34,704 bases of DNA from the NCBI GenBank assembly GCA_031270395.1, contig JAISXU010000077.1:1-34704 (forward strand). The letters run 5' to 3'. Below are positions 24,161 through 31,906 of this stretch, piece by piece. A program made the position numbers and the translations under genes. How positions within the stretch are numbered: the first letter of the stretch is position 1; every line of letters starts with the position of its first letter. The stretch comes from Oscillospiraceae bacterium (GTDB lineage: Bacteria; Bacillota; Clostridia; Oscillospirales; Oscillospiraceae). The notes below the pieces were generated by a model. It searched no databases. It worked only from the letters and a program-made list of their open reading frames with translations, and was not told the DNA's origin.

Positions 24161-25167
24161 TAAAAGAGGCGATATACAGCGTGCTCGGCGGGAATGATCT
24201 GTCGCTCGGCGAGGCGCGCGAGGTCATGTCGGAGATGATGGAAGGGCGCGCGACGCCGGCGCAGATGGGCGCGTTTTTGACGGCGATGCGGAGCAAGGGC
24301 GAGACGATAGACGAGATAACGGCGTGCGCGTCAGTCATGCGCGAGAAGTGCGTAAGGCTTGAGCCGGGGCGCGACGTGCTCGACATAGTCGGCACGGGCG
24401 GCGACGAGCTCTACAGCTTCAATATATCGACGGTGTCGGCGTTCGTCATAGCCGCCGGGGGCGTTCCCGTAGCCAAGCACGGAGGACGCAGCGTTTCGAG
24501 CAAGTGCGGCAGCGCCGATCTCCTCGAGGCGCTCGGCGCGAACATCTCGCTCTCGGCGCGCGAGAGTGAGAGGGTGCTGGAGAAAACGGGGATGTGTTTT
24601 ATGCTCGCGAGCGTATACCACTCGGCGATGAAGCACGTCGCGCCGGTGCGGCGCGAGCTGGGCGTGAGGACGATATTCAACATCTTAGGGCCGCTGTCCA
24701 ATCCCGCCGGGGCGAACATGCAACTGCTCGGCGTGTACGACGAGAGCCTTGTTCAGCCGCTGGCGAGCGTACTGAGTAACCTCGGCGTCAAGCGGGCGAT
24801 GGTCGTACACGGGCATGACGGCCTCGACGAGATAACGCTCACGGGCTCCACTACAATTTGCGAAGCGTCCGGCGGACGTCTCAACAGCTATTTCATCACG
24901 CCGGAGCAGTTCGGCTTGGAGCGGCGTGAGCTCCGGGAGCTCGTCGGCGGCGGGCCGGAGGAGAACGCCGCCATAGCGCGCGCGGTGCTCTCCGGCGAGC
25001 GCGGGGCGAAGCGCGACGTCGTGCTGCTAAACTCCGCCGTCTGCCTGTACATGGCGCGAAGCGACGTCACGCTGCGCGAGTGCGTGTCCATCGCCGCGGA
25101 GATTATCGACAGCGGCAGGGCAAGGGCGAAGCTGGAGGAATTCGTGGCGGCGACGCGGGAGGCGTAA
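24157..25167 (+). CDS. trpD: Anthranilate phosphoribosyltransferase
   Basis: A 336-residue enzyme joining anthranilate to PRPP. Family motifs are DIVGTGGDELYSFNIST for PRPP binding, KHGGRSVSSKCGSAD for anthranilate and phosphate binding, and GPLSNPAGA. It is the short, unfused form. The start ATG at 24157 overlaps trpG. Confidence 0.96.
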   Translation: MIKEAIYSVLGGNDLSLGEAREVMSEMMEGRATPAQMGAFLTAMRSKGETIDEITACASVMREKCVRLEPGRDVLDIVGTGGDELYSFNISTVSAFVIAAGGVPVAKHGGRSVSSKCGSADLLEALGANISLSARESERVLEKTGMCFMLASVYHSAMKHVAPVRRELGVRTIFNILGPLSNPAGANMQLLGVYDESLVQPLASVLSNLGVKRAMVVHGHDGLDEITLTGSTTICEASGGRLNSYFITPEQFGLERRELRELVGGGPEENAAIARAVLSGERGAKRDVVLLNSAVCLYMARSDVTLRECVSIAAEIIDSGRARAKLEEFVAATREA

Positions 25168-25176
25168 GAGGCAATT

Positions 25177-25977
25177 ATGGACATTCTTCAAAAACTGGCG
25201 GAGGCGGCGCGGGTGCGCGTCGGGCGGGACAAAGCCACGCTGCCGCAGGACGCGCTCATGGCTCTGTGCGGGGCGGGACCGCGCGAAGCGCCTGCCGGCG
25301 GCACGGAACCACCCGCTTTTGAGAGCGCGCTGCGAGAGGCGGGCATGTCGTTCATCTGCGAGATAAAGCGCGCCTCGCCGTCGAGGGGCGTCATAACGGA
25401 GGATTTCGACGCCTTAGATATCGCGCGCGACTATTTTGACGCCGGCGCTGACTGTATATCCGTGCTGACGGAGCCGGAGTATTTCCTCGGCTCGAGCGCG
25501 TATCTGCGCGACGTCGCCGCCGCCGTGCCGCTGCCCGTACTCCGCAAGGACTTCACGGTTGACGAATACCAGATATATCAGGCGCGCGCGCTTGGATCGT
25601 CGGCGGTGCTGCTCATTTGCGCTATACTCGACGCCGCGAGTTTGCGCGAGTTTATCGAGCTTTCGGAGGAACTCGGGCTGACGGCGCTCACGGAGGTACA
25701 CGACGGGCGCGAGCTGTCGATGGCGCTCGGGGCGGGCGCGCGCGTCGTCGGCGTGAACAACCGCGATCTCAAAACCTTTACCGTCGATCCGCTCAACTGC
25801 CTGCGTCTGCGCGAGCTCACGCCGCCCGGCGTGGCGTTCGTCGCGGAGAGCGGAATAACGTGCCGCGCCGACGTCGTAAGGCTCGAACAGAATGGCGTCG
25901 ACGCCGTGCTGGTGGGCGAGGCGCTCATGCGCGCGCCCGACCGCCGCGCGGCGCTGCGCGAGCTGCGGGGGAGGTGA
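25177..25977 (+). CDS. trpC: Indole-3-glycerol phosphate synthase
   Basis: A 266-residue (beta/alpha)8-barrel enzyme closing the indole ring. Landmarks are CEIKRASPSRGVI with the catalytic Lys, ISVLTEPEYFLGS, LRKDFTVDEYQIYQA, VGVNNRDLKTF and VAESGI. It is not fused to TrpF. It is the last gene of this trp cluster; the usual trpF, trpB and trpA do not follow, and a multi-hairpin sequence begins within ten bases of its stop. Confidence 0.96.
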   Translation: MDILQKLAEAARVRVGRDKATLPQDALMALCGAGPREAPAGGTEPPAFESALREAGMSFICEIKRASPSRGVITEDFDALDIARDYFDAGADCISVLTEPEYFLGSSAYLRDVAAAVPLPVLRKDFTVDEYQIYQARALGSSAVLLICAILDAASLREFIELSEELGLTALTEVHDGRELSMALGAGARVVGVNNRDLKTFTVDPLNCLRLRELTPPGVAFVAESGITCRADVVRLEQNGVDAVLVGEALMRAPDRRAALRELRGR

Positions 25978-25982
25978 GCGAT

Positions 25983-26127
25983 GCGGATATTATATCATAA
26001 ATTGCAAAGCAATTTATGATATATCGCCATGCGGCGCGTCCCGCGCCGCGGCTCAAAGTTTAAGCGCGCGCCCGCTGGGCGGGCGCATGCGCGTGATAAA
26101 ATATCCGCTCTGCGGATATTCTATCAC
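25983..26127. repeat. Multi-hairpin element after trpC, related to the A-D repeat family
   Basis: Four consecutive stem-loops: ATATCATAAATTGC with its complement (25992-26022), GCGGCGCG-TCC-CGCGCCGC (26031-26049), GCGCCCGC-TGG-GCGGGCGC (26068-26086), and GTGATA..ATATCCGC-TCT-GCGGATAT..TATCAC (26093-26127). The last hairpin has the same ATATCCGC-loop-GCGGATAT tip as hairpin 1 of copies A, B and D, but the conserved CTGTCCCCATCGGC core is absent. No gene is present between trpC and ylxM. Confidence 0.7.
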
Positions 26128-26180
26128 ATATGCGGAAGCGTTGTCAAAACCGGCCGTCTACCCTAATTTTTATTTTTTTC

Positions 26181-26209
26181 TTGACAAAACCCGTTTTGAG
26201 GCGTAGAAT
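26181..26209 (+). promoter_or_regulatory. Promoter of the ylxM-ffh operon
   Basis: TTGACA (26181-26186) and TAGAAT (26204-26209) with a 17-base spacer, about 40 bases before the GTG start of ylxM. Confidence 0.78.
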
Positions 26210-26251
26210 CGTGGGCGTCAAGTGTTTTTACTTAACACGGAGGGTAGGCGG

Positions 26252-26614
26252 GTGCCGGAAAAAACCGTACGCGTGACGATGCTCTTTGATTTTTTCGGCG
26301 AGACGCTCACCGAAAAACAGCGCGAGTATTTTGACCTCTACTACAATGAGGACTTCTCGCTCGCGGAGATCGCCGAGAATTACGGGGTCACGCGGCAGTG
26401 CGTGTACGACGCGCTGTCGCGCGCATACGCGACGCTTGACGGCATGGAGGAAAAAACGGGCGCGGTGCGGCGTTTCGAGAGCTTTCGCGACGGTCTCGCG
26501 GAAGCCATTAAGCTGGCGGAGGGTCTTTCCGGGCTGTCGCCCCGCGGCGAGGCTGCGGACGCGGCGCAGGCGCTCGTCAGCGCGCTCCGCGAATTGAAGG
26601 GTCAGGTGATGTAG
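26252..26614 (+). CDS. ylxM: YlxM-family putative DNA-binding protein associated with SRP (UPF0122)
   Basis: A 120-residue helical protein with a sigma-region-4-like helix-turn-helix: LTEKQREYFDLYYNEDFSLAEIA, then ENYGVTRQCVYDALSRA. YlxM is known in streptococci and bacilli as an accessory of the signal recognition particle and is encoded just before ffh. GTG 26252 has GGAGGG six bases upstream; an earlier in-frame GTG at 26222 lies before that site and is rejected. Its stop shares a base with the ffh GTG. Confidence 0.92.
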   Translation: MPEKTVRVTMLFDFFGETLTEKQREYFDLYYNEDFSLAEIAENYGVTRQCVYDALSRAYATLDGMEEKTGAVRRFESFRDGLAEAIKLAEGLSGLSPRGEAADAAQALVSALRELKGQVM

Positions 26615-27966
26615 TGGCGTTCGAGAGCTTGTCGGAAAAGCTGGGGGCGGTTTTTAAGAAGCTGCGAGGCAAGGGGCGCATAAACGAGGCGGACATCAAG
26701 GAGGCGATGCGCGAGGTTCGGCTCGCTCTGCTTGAGGCCGACGTCAGCTACAAGGTGACAAAGAGCTTTATCGCGGCGGTGAGCGCGCGCGCCGTCGGCG
26801 CCGACGTTCTGGACAGCCTGACGCCCGCGCAGACTGTCATAAAAATCGTCAACGAGGAGCTTTGCGCGCTGATGGGCGAGGGCGCGAAGATAAACATCTC
26901 GCCGCAGCCGCCGAGCGTCGTCATGCTCGTCGGACTTCAGGGCGCGGGCAAGACGACCAACGGTGCTAAGCTCGCCGAGCTCATGCGCAAACGCGACGGA
27001 AAACGCCCGCTGCTCGCGGCGTGCGACATCTACCGGCCCGCCGCCATAGAGCAGCTTCAAACCGTGGGTGCAAAGCTAGGCATCCCGGTGTTCCAGATGG
27101 GCACGGCGAATCCCGCCGATATTGCGGCGGCGGCCGTGGCGCACGCCGCCAAACACGGAAACGATGTCGTCTTCCTCGACACGGCGGGACGTCTCCATAT
27201 CGACGAGGAGCTCATGCGCGAGCTGCGCGATATAAAGGAGCGCGTCAAGCCGTCCGAGATACTTCTCGTGGTTGACGCCATGACCGGGCAGGACGCCGTC
27301 AACGCCGCCGAGTCGTTTGACGCGCAGCTCGGCATAGACGGCGTTATGCTCACAAAGCTCGACGGAGACGCGAGGGGCGGCGCGGCGCTCTCCGTGCGCG
27401 CGGTCACGGGTAAGCCGATAAAATTCGTCGGTACGGGCGAAAAGCTCGACCAGATCGACGTGTTCCACCCCGACCGCATGGTGTCGCGCATATTGGGCAT
27501 GGGCGACGTGCTCACGCTCATCGAGAGAGCCGAGCGGAGCATGGACGAAAAGCGCGCCGGCGAGCTGGCCGAAAAGCTCCTGAAAAGCCGGTTTACGCTG
27601 AACGACTACTACGAACAGCTCTCTCAGGTAAAGTCGATGGGCGGCGTGTCCGACATACTCGGGATGCTCCCCGGCGCGGACGCCGGCGCGCTGTCCGGCG
27701 CGGCCATCGACGAGAGGATGATGGCGCGGACGGAGGCCATAATCCTGTCAATGACGCCGCGCGAGCGGGACGACCCCGCCATTTTGGGCAGCAGCCGGAA
27801 AAAGCGCATAGCCGCCGGCAGCGGCGTCAGCGTGGTTGACGTCAACCGCCTGCTCAAGCAATTTGACGCGGCGCAGACCGTCATTAAGCAGATGTCGCGC
27901 GGAAAGCTGCCCGCGATGTTCGCGTCGAATAAAAAGCTGAAAAACAGCTTATTACGGTTAAAATGA
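26614..27966 (+). CDS. ffh: Signal recognition particle protein Ffh
   Basis: A 450-residue GTPase that binds SRP RNA and signal sequences and targets nascent membrane proteins to FtsY. N domain (1-~90); G domain with GLQGAGKTTNGAKLA, DTAGRLHIDEELM and TKLDGDARGGAAL; methionine-rich M domain (~300-450) with LPG, SMTPRERDDP and SRKKRIAAGSG. It starts at GTG 26614 on the last base of the ylxM stop codon, so the two are translationally coupled. Confidence 0.97.
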   Translation: MAFESLSEKLGAVFKKLRGKGRINEADIKEAMREVRLALLEADVSYKVTKSFIAAVSARAVGADVLDSLTPAQTVIKIVNEELCALMGEGAKINISPQPPSVVMLVGLQGAGKTTNGAKLAELMRKRDGKRPLLAACDIYRPAAIEQLQTVGAKLGIPVFQMGTANPADIAAAAVAHAAKHGNDVVFLDTAGRLHIDEELMRELRDIKERVKPSEILLVVDAMTGQDAVNAAESFDAQLGIDGVMLTKLDGDARGGAALSVRAVTGKPIKFVGTGEKLDQIDVFHPDRMVSRILGMGDVLTLIERAERSMDEKRAGELAEKLLKSRFTLNDYYEQLSQVKSMGGVSDILGMLPGADAGALSGAAIDERMMARTEAIILSMTPRERDDPAILGSSRKKRIAAGSGVSVVDVNRLLKQFDAAQTVIKQMSRGKLPAMFASNKKLKNSLLRLK

Positions 27967-27986
27967 TATTGGAGGTATAATGAAAA

Positions 27987-28232
27987 ATGGTAAAAATCAG
28001 ACTGCGCAGGATGGGCGCGAAAAAGAACCCGTACTACAGGATCGTCGTGGCGGACTCGAGGTCGCCGCGCGACGGCAGATTCATCGAGGAGATCGGCTCG
28101 TACGATCCGCTTGCCGACCCGTATCAGGTGAAGATAGACGGCGAGCGCGCTCTCTATTGGATCAAAAACGGCGCGCAGCCCACGGATACCGTGCGCGTAT
28201 TGCTGAAGAAATCCGGCGTCACGCCGCAATAG
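27987..28232 (+). CDS. rpsP: 30S ribosomal protein S16
   Basis: An 81-residue ribosomal protein with the hallmark N-terminus [20 protein letters not shown] and [33 protein letters not shown] precedes ATG 27987. It lies 20 bases after ffh, in the conserved Firmicutes order ffh-rpsP-khpA-rimM-trmD. Confidence 0.97.
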   Translation: MVKIRLRRMGAKKNPYYRIVVADSRSPRDGRFIEEIGSYDPLADPYQVKIDGERALYWIKNGAQPTDTVRVLLKKSGVTPQ

Positions 28233-28296
28233 GCGGCCGCGGCTGCGGCGGTTGCGCTATTGCGGCCGCGTTATCGAGGTTGGGAGGTATCTCCGA

Positions 28297-28527
28297 ATGA
28301 AGGAGCTGCTGATGTATATTGTAAAGCACCTTGTCGATAATCCGGACGAGGTGTCCATAGTCGAGCGCAAGCTCGACGCCAGCACGATTTACGAGCTCAG
28401 GGTGGCCTCCGGCGATATGGGTAAGGTCATCGGCCGCCACGGCAGAACGGCAAAGGATATCCGCACGCTTATACGCGCCGCCGCCGCTCGGCGGGGTGAG
28501 CGGGCGACCGTGGAGATCATGGACTGA
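28297..28527 (+). CDS. khpA: KH-domain RNA-binding protein KhpA (YlqC)
   Basis: A 76-residue single KH-domain protein; the RNA-binding loop is GKVIGRHGRTAKDIR with the GRHG turn. In Firmicutes KhpA pairs with KhpB/Jag and affects cell division and RNA stability. ATG 28297 has GGGAGG nine bases upstream; an in-frame TTG at 28252 is rejected because the ribosome site lies after it. Confidence 0.93.
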   Translation: MKELLMYIVKHLVDNPDEVSIVERKLDASTIYELRVASGDMGKVIGRHGRTAKDIRTLIRAAAARRGERATVEIMD

Positions 28528-28532
28528 TACCG

Positions 28533-29030
28533 ATGAGAGCGGAACTTCTGGAAACCGGCGAGATCGTGAATATCCACGGAGTGCGCGGAGAGGTCAAGGT
28601 AAAGCCCTGGGCAAACGGACCCGAGGCGCTTCTCGGTCTCGGCAGGCTCTATATTGACGGCGAGCCGCTGCGGGTCGCGTCGGCGCGCGCGCACGGCGGC
28701 GCCGTCATAATCGCGTTCGAGGGCGTGACCGGCGCGCAGGCCGCCGCCGCGCTCCGCGGCAAGACGGTGTGGCTGAACAGATCGGACGTCGTTCTCGCGG
28801 CGGGCGAGCGCTTTGTCGCCGACCTCGTGGGCATGAGAGCCGTGGACGCGGACGGCGGCCATACGCTGGGGTATGTGTACGACGTAATGAAGCTGCCCAT
28901 GAACGACGTCTATGTGATACGCCGCGACGACGGCAGCGAGCTGCTCGTCCCGAGCCGTCCCGAGTTCGTCAGGGAGATAGACTCGGCGGGCGGCGCAATA
29001 TATTTTACGCTGATCGAGGGCATGAAATGA
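28533..29030 (+). CDS. rimM: 16S rRNA processing protein RimM
   Basis: A 165-residue ribosome-maturation factor. The N-terminal RimM barrel begins LETGEIVNIHGVRGEVKV, and the C-terminal PRC-barrel contains FVADLVGMRAVDADG and EFVREID. It helps assemble the 30S head around S19. The stop overlaps the trmD start by ATGA. Confidence 0.95.
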   Translation: MRAELLETGEIVNIHGVRGEVKVKPWANGPEALLGLGRLYIDGEPLRVASARAHGGAVIIAFEGVTGAQAAAALRGKTVWLNRSDVVLAAGERFVADLVGMRAVDADGGHTLGYVYDVMKLPMNDVYVIRRDDGSELLVPSRPEFVREIDSAGGAIYFTLIEGMK

Positions 29031-29755
29031 GGATAGATATCATGACGCTCTTCCCGGACGCCGTCGGGGACATGCTCGTTGAGAGCGTCATAGGGCGCGG
29101 GCAGGAGCGCGGCCATATCAGAATCGAATGTCATCAGATACGCGACTACACCGAAAACAGGCAAAAGCAGGTGGACGACTACCCGTACGGCGGCGGACGC
29201 GGCTGCGTGATGACGGCTGGGCCGCTGTACGCCTGCTGGAAGCGCATTTGCGACGAGGCGGGCGTCCGCGTACACACAATATATATGTCCCCCTGCGGCA
29301 AGGTCTTCCGGCAGGAGGACGCGCGGCGGCTCGCGTCCGGATACGACAGGCTCGCCCTCGTCTGCGGACATTACGAGGGCGTGGACGAGCGTTTTATTGA
29401 GGAATGTGTCGATGAGGAAATCTCAATCGGCGACTTCGTGCTGACCGGGGGCGAGATCCCGGCGCTCGCCGTCGCCGACGCCGTGTGCCGTCTTGTGCCG
29501 GGCGTCCTGCCCGACGAGGAGTGTTACGTAAACGACAGCCACTGGAACGGACTGCTCGAGCATCCGCAGTACACGCGCCCCGAGACGTGGCGCGGCAGGA
29601 GCGTCCCGCCCGTTCTGCTGTCGGGAAACCACGAGAGCATCAGGGCGTGGCGGCGCGAGACATCCGTCGGCAGGACGCGTGAACGCCGGCCAGATATGTA
29701 CGAGAAATTCATCCGGCAGGAGCGCGTCACGCCTCCGCCGCTTGACTCGGAGTGA
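29027..29755 (+). CDS. trmD: tRNA (guanine-N1)-methyltransferase TrmD
   Basis: A 242-residue SPOUT enzyme that makes m1G37 in tRNAs and prevents frameshifting. Motifs: [39 protein letters not shown] and the knotted SAM-binding [19 protein letters not shown]. The frame is open further upstream within rimM, but ATG 29027 matches the family N-terminus and overlaps the rimM stop. rplS, which usually follows, is absent; the 3' end instead overlaps the convergent pyrG by 29 bases. Confidence 0.96.
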   Translation: MRIDIMTLFPDAVGDMLVESVIGRGQERGHIRIECHQIRDYTENRQKQVDDYPYGGGRGCVMTAGPLYACWKRICDEAGVRVHTIYMSPCGKVFRQEDARRLASGYDRLALVCGHYEGVDERFIEECVDEEISIGDFVLTGGEIPALAVADAVCRLVPGVLPDEECYVNDSHWNGLLEHPQYTRPETWRGRSVPPVLLSGNHESIRAWRRETSVGRTRERRPDMYEKFIRQERVTPPPLDSE

Positions 29756-31346
29756 CGGCGACCGCCGCTTTTATAAAGCCGTTGAACAGCGGATGGACGC
29801 GGTTCGGGCGGCTTTTCAATTCCGGGTGGAACTGAACGCCCACAAACCACGGGTGATTTGACAACTCCATGATTTCAACGAGGCTGCCGTCCGGCGAGAG
29901 CCCGGAGAATACGAGGCCGAGAGACTCGAACAGCTCCCTGTAGTCGTTGTTGAATTCATACCGGTGCCTGTGCCGCTCGGATATTTCACGCTGGCCGTAC
30001 ATCGCGGCGACGCGGCTTCCGTCCTTCAGCGCGCACGGATATTTGCCGAGGCGCATCGTGCCGCCTTTTTTTGTTATGCCCACCTGATCCGGCATGAGAT
30101 CGATGACGGGATACTTTGTGAGCTCGTTGATTTCGGACGAGTTGGCGTTTTCGAGTCCCGCGACGCCGCGCGCGAACTCAATTACCGCCATGTGCATCCC
30201 GTAGCAGATGCCAAAATACGGCAGAGCGTTCTCCCGCGCGTATTTCGCGGCGGCTATCATACCCTCCACGCCGCGCGCCCCAAACCCCCCGGGCACGAGC
30301 ACTCCCTGACAGCCGCGCAGCACTTCCGCCGCGACGGTGTCTGTGAGAGTCTCGGAGTCGATCCACTTTATCTCCACAACGGCGTCGTTTTCCGTCCCTC
30401 CGTGTGACAGGGACTCCACAATGCTTAGATATGAGTCGTGTAATTCGGTATACTTCCCCACCAGCGCGATCCGCACATGCCGCGACGCGTTCTTCGTCCT
30501 GTCCGCCATGGCGCACCACTCGCGCAGATCCGGCTCGGGCAGGTCGAGACCCAGCTTGCGGCACACCGCCTTGTCAAGGCCCTCCTTCGCCAGCAGCAGC
30601 GGCACCTCGTAGAGTGAGGACGCGGTCATGTTCTGTATGACGCAATCCGGCTCCACGTTGCAAAACAGCGATACTTTATCCCGCACGTCCCTTGTGATCG
30701 GCATATCGCAGCGGCATACGAGAATGTCCGGCTGTATGCCGACGGACAGGAGCTCCTTTACGGAGTGCTGCGTCGGCTTCGTCTTTAGCTCGTCGGAGCC
30801 GGGTATCTGCACTATGAGCGAGACGTGTATGAACAGCGTATTGTCGCGTCCGCGCTGACGCGCGACCTGACGTATCGCCTCCAGATACGGCTGGCTCTCG
30901 ATGTCGCCGACCGTGCCGCCTATCTCGGTGATGACCACGTCCACATCGTCGCCGTCAAGCTTGTAAATGCGTGTCTTGATTTCGTCGGTTATGTGCGGGA
31001 TAATCTGCACGGTGCGCCCGAGATAGTCCCCGCCGCGCTCGCGGTTGAGCACAGTCCAGTATATCCTTCCCGAGCTCACGCTCGAATCGCCCGTGAGGTT
31101 TTCGTCAACAAAGCGCTCGTAGTGCCCGAGGTCGAGATCGGTCTCCGCGCCGTCGTCGGTCACAAATACCTCTCCGTGCTGGTACGGGTTCATCGTGCCG
31201 GGATCCACGTTGAAATACGGGTCGAATTTCTGTATTGTCACGCGCAGTCCGCGCTGCTTCAGCAGTCTGCCGAGAGACGCGGCGCATATCCCCTTGCCGA
31301 GCCCCGACACGACCCCGCCCGTTACGAATATGTGTTTTGTAGCCAT
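29727..31346 (-). CDS. pyrG: CTP synthase
   Basis: A 539-residue enzyme making CTP from UTP, ATP and glutamine. The synthetase domain starts [18 protein letters not shown], with [13 protein letters not shown] and [15 protein letters not shown]. The glutaminase domain has GGFGARG, the nucleophile Cys in YFGICYGMH (usually ICLGMQ), and the His-Glu pair in GVQFHPE. ATG 31346 matches the family N-terminus; the nearest ribosome-like GAGAGG is 13 bases upstream, and ATG 31367 within it is an alternative. The frame extends to 31511 only through the promoter region. Confidence 0.97.
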   Translation of the reverse strand: MATKHIFVTGGVVSGLGKGICAASLGRLLKQRGLRVTIQKFDPYFNVDPGTMNPYQHGEVFVTDDGAETDLDLGHYERFVDENLTGDSSVSSGRIYWTVLNRERGGDYLGRTVQIIPHITDEIKTRIYKLDGDDVDVVITEIGGTVGDIESQPYLEAIRQVARQRGRDNTLFIHVSLIVQIPGSDELKTKPTQHSVKELLSVGIQPDILVCRCDMPITRDVRDKVSLFCNVEPDCVIQNMTASSLYEVPLLLAKEGLDKAVCRKLGLDLPEPDLREWCAMADRTKNASRHVRIALVGKYTELHDSYLSIVESLSHGGTENDAVVEIKWIDSETLTDTVAAEVLRGCQGVLVPGGFGARGVEGMIAAAKYARENALPYFGICYGMHMAVIEFARGVAGLENANSSEINELTKYPVIDLMPDQVGITKKGGTMRLGKYPCALKDGSRVAAMYGQREISERHRHRYEFNNDYRELFESLGLVFSGLSPDGSLVEIMELSNHPWFVGVQFHPELKSRPNRVHPLFNGFIKAAVAVTPSQAAEA

Positions 31347-31383
31347 AATGACGACGGTTCCTCTCATATTTTGATTTGTCCTG

Positions 31384-31412
31384 ATTTTAACGCCAAATCC
31401 CGGAATTGTCAA
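31384..31412 (-). promoter_or_regulatory. Promoter of pyrG
   Basis: On the minus strand TTGACA (31412-31407) and TAAAAT (31389-31384) are 17 bases apart, about 38 bases before ATG 31346. The leader is too short for a large attenuator. Confidence 0.75.
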
Positions 31413-31467
31413 ATGCCCGAGCCAGCCGCGCTTTGAATTTTGTAAACGTAAAATTTTTTTATCCCTA

Positions 31468-31496
31468 TTGACAACGAGGTCTATTAAGTGTAGAAT
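31468..31496 (+). promoter_or_regulatory. Promoter of the blaI-like/blaR-like operon with possible autoregulatory sites
   Basis: TTGACA (31468-31473) and TAGAAT (31491-31496), 17-base spacer. The -10 box sits inside TGTA-GAA-TACA (31489-31499), an inverted repeat, and CGAGGTC recurs at 31475 and 31503 on both sides. BlaI-type repressors bind dyads over their own promoters, so either motif could be the operator. Confidence 0.65.
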
Positions 31497-31537
31497 ACAA
31501 TTCGAGGTCAATAATACGTAAAATAAAGGAGAATATT

Positions 31538-31903
31538 ATGTCAAGTGGTTTGAAGCTCGCCGCCGCGGAGGAACGGCTCGCGGAAATCATATGGGCGACA
31601 GCGCCTGTCAATTCAACGGAGCTTGCCAAAACGACCAAACGCGACTTCGGTTGGGGGAAGTCCACCACCTACACACTGCTGAAACGCCTTTCGAACAAGG
31701 GCGTGATAAAAACCGAGAACGCCACGGTACTGGTGCTTGTCCCTAAGGACGAGTACATAACCGGGCGGAGCCGCGACTTCGTGAGCGGACGCTTCGGTGG
31801 GTCTCTCCCCGCGTTCATCACATCGTTTGTCGGCGACGGTAAGCTGTCGGATACGCAAGCCGACGAGCTGATACGTCTGATTCGGTCGCACAAGGAGGAT
31901 TAG
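31538..31903 (+). CDS. BlaI/MecI-family transcriptional repressor
   Basis: A 121-residue winged-helix repressor. The DNA-binding half contains LAAAEERLAEIIWATAPVNS, then WGKSTTYTLLKRLSNKGVIK, and the wing VLVLVPKDEYI; the C-terminal helices (~85-121) form the dimer. Relatives are inactivated by proteolysis when a BlaR1-type sensor is triggered, and such a sensor is the next gene, three bases away. No beta-lactamase or penicillin-binding target is present, so the regulated genes are unknown. AAGGAG precedes the ATG. Confidence 0.92.
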   Translation: MSSGLKLAAAEERLAEIIWATAPVNSTELAKTTKRDFGWGKSTTYTLLKRLSNKGVIKTENATVLVLVPKDEYITGRSRDFVSGRFGGSLPAFITSFVGDGKLSDTQADELIRLIRSHKED

Positions 31904-31906
31904 CCC

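Noticed and set aside
31347..31511. N-terminal extension of pyrG by 55 codons
   Set aside because: It crosses both the pyrG promoter and the divergent blaI-like promoter; CTP synthases begin at the chosen ATG.
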